A stretch of 64,000 bases of DNA from Actinopolymorpha singaporensis (GTDB lineage Bacteria > Actinomycetota > Actinomycetes > Propionibacteriales > Actinopolymorphaceae), in assembly GCF_900104745.1 (NCBI RefSeq), contig NZ_LT629732.1, positions 1,971,981-2,035,980 on the forward strand, written 5' to 3'. Below the pieces are notes generated by a model. The model ran no database searches and was not told the origin of the DNA. It saw only the letters and a list, made by a program, of their open reading frames with translations. The number at the start of each line of letters is the position of its first letter. Positions within the stretch are counted from its first letter, which is position 1. Of the stretch, positions 61,259 through 64,000 are shown one piece after another. A program made the position numbers and the translations under genes.

Positions 61259-61856
61259 GGGAGGTTGGTCCTTCCGGGTGGCGGAGGTGCGCGCCGAGCG
61301 CGGCCTCGACGAGACTGGCGGCGTACTTCGCGGTGAGCGGGTCGCCGGTGAACAGCAGCCGGTAGTAGAGAGGTCCGGCGAGTTGGTCGACGGTCACCTC
61401 GGGGTCGAGGCCAGGGGAGAGGACGCCGCGTTCGGCCGCCCGGCCGAGCAGGTCCACGGCGGCGCGGCGCCACTGCGCCCAGCGTTCGCGCATGGTCGCG
61501 CCGAAGTCCGGGTCGTGCGCCATCGCCGCCGTCAGGTCCGCGACCAGGGGCGCGCCCGCCGCGGTCAGGCTGCTCGCGATCCCGGCCGTCAGCCGGGTCA
61601 GGTCGGCGACGACGTCACCTGTCTCTGTCAGCCCGACCTCGTCCTGCATCCCCGAAACGAGGTCCGCAACCAGGCGTGCCTTCGAGGGCCACCGGCGGTA
61701 CAGCGTGGTCTTGGCGACCCCGGCCCGCTCCGCCACGGCGTCGACGGACAGGCCGGCGTACCCGTGGGCCGTGATGGTCTCCCGGGCCGCGGCGAGGATG
61801 CGCCGGTCGACCTCGGCGTCCCGGGGCCGTCCCCGGCGCGGTCGTGCGTCGGTCAT
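61248..61856 (-). CDS. TetR/AcrR-family transcription regulator
   Basis: The product is 202 residues from an ATG at 61856 with GGGGAGG nine bases upstream; an earlier in-frame ATG is weaker. The TetR_N domain is RGRPRDAEVDRRILAAARET and then VDAVAERAGVAKTTLYRRWPSKARL, with the HTH containing KTTLYRRW. The C-terminal TetR_C_16-like domain (PLVADLTAAMAHDPDFG) binds the unknown ligand. The two 25-base operators and the promoter at 61878-61947 indicate that it represses itself and perhaps the divergent MFS-tmk gene. Confidence 0.93.
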   Translation of the reverse strand: MTDARPRRGRPRDAEVDRRILAAARETITAHGYAGLSVDAVAERAGVAKTTLYRRWPSKARLVADLVSGMQDEVGLTETGDVVADLTRLTAGIASSLTAAGAPLVADLTAAMAHDPDFGATMRERWAQWRRAAVDLLGRAAERGVLSPGLDPEVTVDQLAGPLYYRLLFTGDPLTAKYAASLVEAALGAHLRHPEGPTSHDR

Positions 61857-61877
61857 CGGGCTCGCTCGCCTCCCCAG

Positions 61878-61947
61878 CAATTACGAAACTCAAGTATCGG
61901 AACGACCATAGAGTACGGCCGTCAATTACGCAACTGCGGTATCGAAA
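61878..61947. promoter_or_regulatory. Paired TetR operator in the TetR/MFS-tmk intergenic region
   Basis: Two 25-base direct repeats occur at 61878-61902 and 61923-61947, spaced 45 bp start to start. Both have CAATTACG, then AACT, then GTATCG and two or more A. Within the first, CGAAACT-ca-AGTATCG is a near-perfect dyad (6 of 7 pairs), typical of a TetR half-site pair; the second is weaker. One covers the -35 element and the other the start region of the TetR promoter. Confidence 0.7.
61905..61933 (-). promoter_or_regulatory. Likely TetR promoter between the operators
   Basis: On the minus strand, TTGCGT (61933-61928) and TATGGT (61910-61905) are separated by exactly 17 bases, fitting a sigma-70-type promoter. 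The operators overlap both ends. The start codon is ~50 bases downstream. Confidence 0.5.
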
Positions 61948-62022
61948 AGCGCTCTCGCGCCGCCTGGGTGGCGTACGTTCGGCGGCACGGGGAACCGGGG
62001 TGACTTTGGTTAGGCTGACCGG

Positions 62023-64000
62023 GTGTCTGAGCACGAGCGGTCCACCAGCACGGTCGGGTCCGGTATGTCCGTACCGGCAAACGACATCCGCGGTGTCCTG
62101 CGGATCAAACCGTTCCGCACCCTGTGGATCGCGCTCGGCCTGTCCAGCCTCGGTGACTGGCTGGGACTGCTCGCTCTCACCGCGATGGCCGGCCAGCTCG
62201 CCGCCGGCGACTACCGCACGGAGAACTTCGCGATCGCCGGCGTCCTGCTGCTGCGGCTGCTGCCCGCGGTGGTGGTCGGCCCGCTCGGCGGCTACATCGC
62301 CGACCGGCTCGACCGGCGGTGGACGCTGGTGGTGGGCGACGTCATCCGGTTCGCGCTGTTCGCGTCGATCCCGATCGTCGGCACGCTGTGGTGGCTGTAC
62401 GTCGCGACCGTGCTGATCGAGGCGGTCAGCCTGATCTGGCTGCCGTCCAAGGACGCCGCCGTACCCAACCTCGTTCCCCGTGACCGGCTCGCGGTGGCCA
62501 ACCAGGTCTCGATGGTGACGACCTACGGTTCGGCGCTCCCGGCGGCACTCCTCTTCACCTTCCTGGCGCTGATCAACAGCTCGCTGGTCCGCACGTTCCA
62601 CTGGTTCAACGGCGGCTCGGTCGACCTGGCCCTGTACTTCAACGCGCTGACGTTCCTGGTCGGCGCGATCGTGGTCGCCAGGTTGCGCGAGGTGTCCGGC
62701 CGGCCGGCCTCGGGTCAGATCACCGAGGAACAGACCAACGTGCTCAAGGCCGTCATCGAGGGCTGGCGGTTCGTCGCCCAGAACCGCCTCATCCGCGGTC
62801 TGGTGATCGGGGTGGTCGGCGCGTTCGCCGCGGGCGGTGTGGTGATCGGTCTCGGCCGTACGTACGTCACCGACCTCGGCGGCGGGGCCGCCGGATACGG
62901 CGTCGTCTTCGGTGCGCTCTTCACGGGCCTCGCCGCCGGCATGGCGGTCGGCCCGCGGTTCCTGGTGGGCCTGTCCCGGCGGCGGATGTTCGGGCTGACC
63001 CTCACCGCGGCCGGGCTGTCCCTGATCGCGGTGGCGTTGTTCCAGAACCTCGTGCTGGTGGCGTTCTGCACCGTGTTGCTGGGCGCGTTCGCCGGGATCA
63101 CCTGGATCACCGGCTACACCCTGCTGGGGCTGGAGGTCGAGGACGCCATCCGCGGCCGCACCTTCGCGTTCGTCCAGTCGCTGACCAAGATCGCGCTGGC
63201 CGCGGTGCTCGCGGCGGCGCCCGCCATCGCCGGGTCGATCGGCGCGCACGGCGTCGAACTGCCGGGCAAGGTCACCTTGACGTACAACGGCGCGGCGATC
63301 ACGTTCCTGCTCGCGGGGATCGCGGCGACGGCGTTCGGGCTGGTGTCGTTCCGGCAGATGGACGATCGTCCAGGGGTGTCGGTGCTGCGGGACGTGCGCG
63401 CGGTGTTCAGCGGCCACGACCGCGGCTTCTACGCCGACACCGGGCTGTTCATCGCGTTCGAGGGTGGCGAGGGTGCCGGCAAGTCGACCCAGGCGAGGCG
63501 GCTGGCACGGTGGCTGGAGGACCAGGGCCACAGCGTCACCGTCACCCACGAACCGGGTGCCACCGACATCGGCCGGGAGCTGCGGCACCTGTTGCTGCAC
63601 GGGGCGAGTGGCATCTCCCCGCGGACCGAGGCGCTGCTGTACGCCGCGGACAAGGCCGAGCACGTCGACTCGATGATCAGGCCCGTCCTCGCGGAGGGCG
63701 CGGTGGTCATCACCGACCGGTACGTCGACTCCGCGCTCGCCTACCAGGGCGGCGGACGTGACCTCAGCCAGTCCGATCTCGTACGCCTGTCCCGGTGGGC
63801 GACCGGCGGCCTGCGGCCTCACCTGACGGTGTTGCTGGACCTGCCGCCGGAGGCCGGGCTGGCCCGGGTGGACGGCACCCCGGACCGGCTGGAACGCGAG
63901 CCGCTGGAGTTCCACGCCCGGGTACGCCGGCAGTTCCTCGACCTCGCCGCGCTCGACCCGGAGCGGTACGCCGTCCTGGACGCCACGCAGCCGGTCGACG
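62023..64000 (+). CDS. tmk: MFS transporter fused to thymidylate kinase, incomplete at window edge
   Basis: From a GTG at 62023 the frame is open to the window end, 659 codons. Residues ~30-450 form an MFS protein with helices such as ALGLSSLGDWLGLLALTAM, VVVGPLGGYIADRLDRRWTL and GAFAAGGVVIGLGRTYV. At ~475 a thymidylate kinase begins: LFIAFEGGEGAGKSTQAR (P-loop), then THEPGATDIGRELR, TDRYVDSALAYQGGG (substrate Arg and Tyr), and the LID start ARVDGTPDRLERE. The kinase makes dTDP from dTMP. The MFS half has no assigned substrate. This MFS-Tmk fusion beside topA is known for streptomycetes and relatives. Confidence 0.93.
   Translation, partial: MSEHERSTSTVGSGMSVPANDIRGVLRIKPFRTLWIALGLSSLGDWLGLLALTAMAGQLAAGDYRTENFAIAGVLLLRLLPAVVVGPLGGYIADRLDRRWTLVVGDVIRFALFASIPIVGTLWWLYVATVLIEAVSLIWLPSKDAAVPNLVPRDRLAVANQVSMVTTYGSALPAALLFTFLALINSSLVRTFHWFNGGSVDLALYFNALTFLVGAIVVARLREVSGRPASGQITEEQTNVLKAVIEGWRFVAQNRLIRGLVIGVVGAFAAGGVVIGLGRTYVTDLGGGAAGYGVVFGALFTGLAAGMAVGPRFLVGLSRRRMFGLTLTAAGLSLIAVALFQNLVLVAFCTVLLGAFAGITWITGYTLLGLEVEDAIRGRTFAFVQSLTKIALAAVLAAAPAIAGSIGAHGVELPGKVTLTYNGAAITFLLAGIAATAFGLVSFRQMDDRPGVSVLRDVRAVFSGHDRGFYADTGLFIAFEGGEGAGKSTQARRLARWLEDQGHSVTVTHEPGATDIGRELRHLLLHGASGISPRTEALLYAADKAEHVDSMIRPVLAEGAVVITDRYVDSALAYQGGGRDLSQSDLVRLSRWATGGLRPHLTVLLDLPPEAGLARVDGTPDRLEREPLEFHARVRRQFLDLAALDPERYAVLDATQPVD

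Noticed and set aside
61615-63915. 766-codon minus-strand frame across the MFS-Tmk gene
   Set aside because: It is low-complexity Q/D/R/H sequence opposite a gene with clear transporter and kinase motifs.

Overview
The window is high-GC DNA from an actinomycete. The evidence is the GTG starts, dense 4-base ATGA/GTGA gene overlaps, a WhiB-family regulator, a BldG-type anti-sigma antagonist, Tad-type pilus genes, a K+-independent-type proton pyrophosphatase and a thymidylate kinase fused to an MFS transporter. Gene order matches, from memory, both the Mycobacterium tuberculosis Rv3644-Rv3683 neighbourhood and the Streptomyces coelicolor SCO3542-SCO3580 neighbourhood. The tmk-MFS fusion, bldG and hppA resemble Streptomyces, Nocardioides or Actinopolymorpha rather than mycobacteria. 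The order Propionibacteriales is a guess.

Region 1 (1-10,470) is an accessory, decaying segment ending at a tRNA-Pro(CGG) gene. It holds a DinB-like protein cut by the window edge, a frameshifted DUF222/HNH nuclease gene, an ISL3-family insertion sequence, a truncated transglutaminase-like gene, a MASE1 membrane sensor, several orphan small genes, an AI-2E-type transporter, a doubly frameshifted HAD phosphatase and an N-terminally truncated tyrosine integrase 75 bp from the tRNA. This looks like the remains of one or more tRNA-targeted elements.

Region 2 (10,480-28,750) is conserved core. A class A penicillin-binding protein diverges from wblA (whiB4 type), which carries a BldD-box-like palindrome upstream. 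Two ArsA-like ATPases follow. A tight DUF4177-RidA-NUDIX-MBL group then converges on crp, and a fully overlapping nth - ResA-like thioredoxin - CoA-type NUDIX - MarP protease operon diverges from crp. An EphE-like hydrolase, a holin-like membrane protein, NhaA and a SpoU methyltransferase complete the region.

Region 3 (28,750-42,050) carries a Scy/FilP-like coiled-coil protein, an MOSC protein, a phosphotransferase, an oxidoreductase and an acetate module (acs, actP, DUF485). It also has a NUDIX enzyme, a methyltransferase, an anchored protein of unknown function and a HAD-IB phosphatase.

Region 4 (42,050-48,850) starts with a 6C-type small RNA and continues as a Tad-like pilus operon: ssd, tadA, tadB-like, tadC-like, a DUF4244 pilin-like peptide and two TadE-like pseudopilins.

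Region 5 (48,190-64,000) has a DUF1998 helicase (SftH/MrfA type) diverging from bldG across a 25-bp tandem repeat, then hppA, a large methyltransferase, topA with an octamer-repeat leader, an MOSC protein, a TetR/SRPBCC pair with a clear two-site operator, and the MFS-Tmk fusion, which runs off the right edge.
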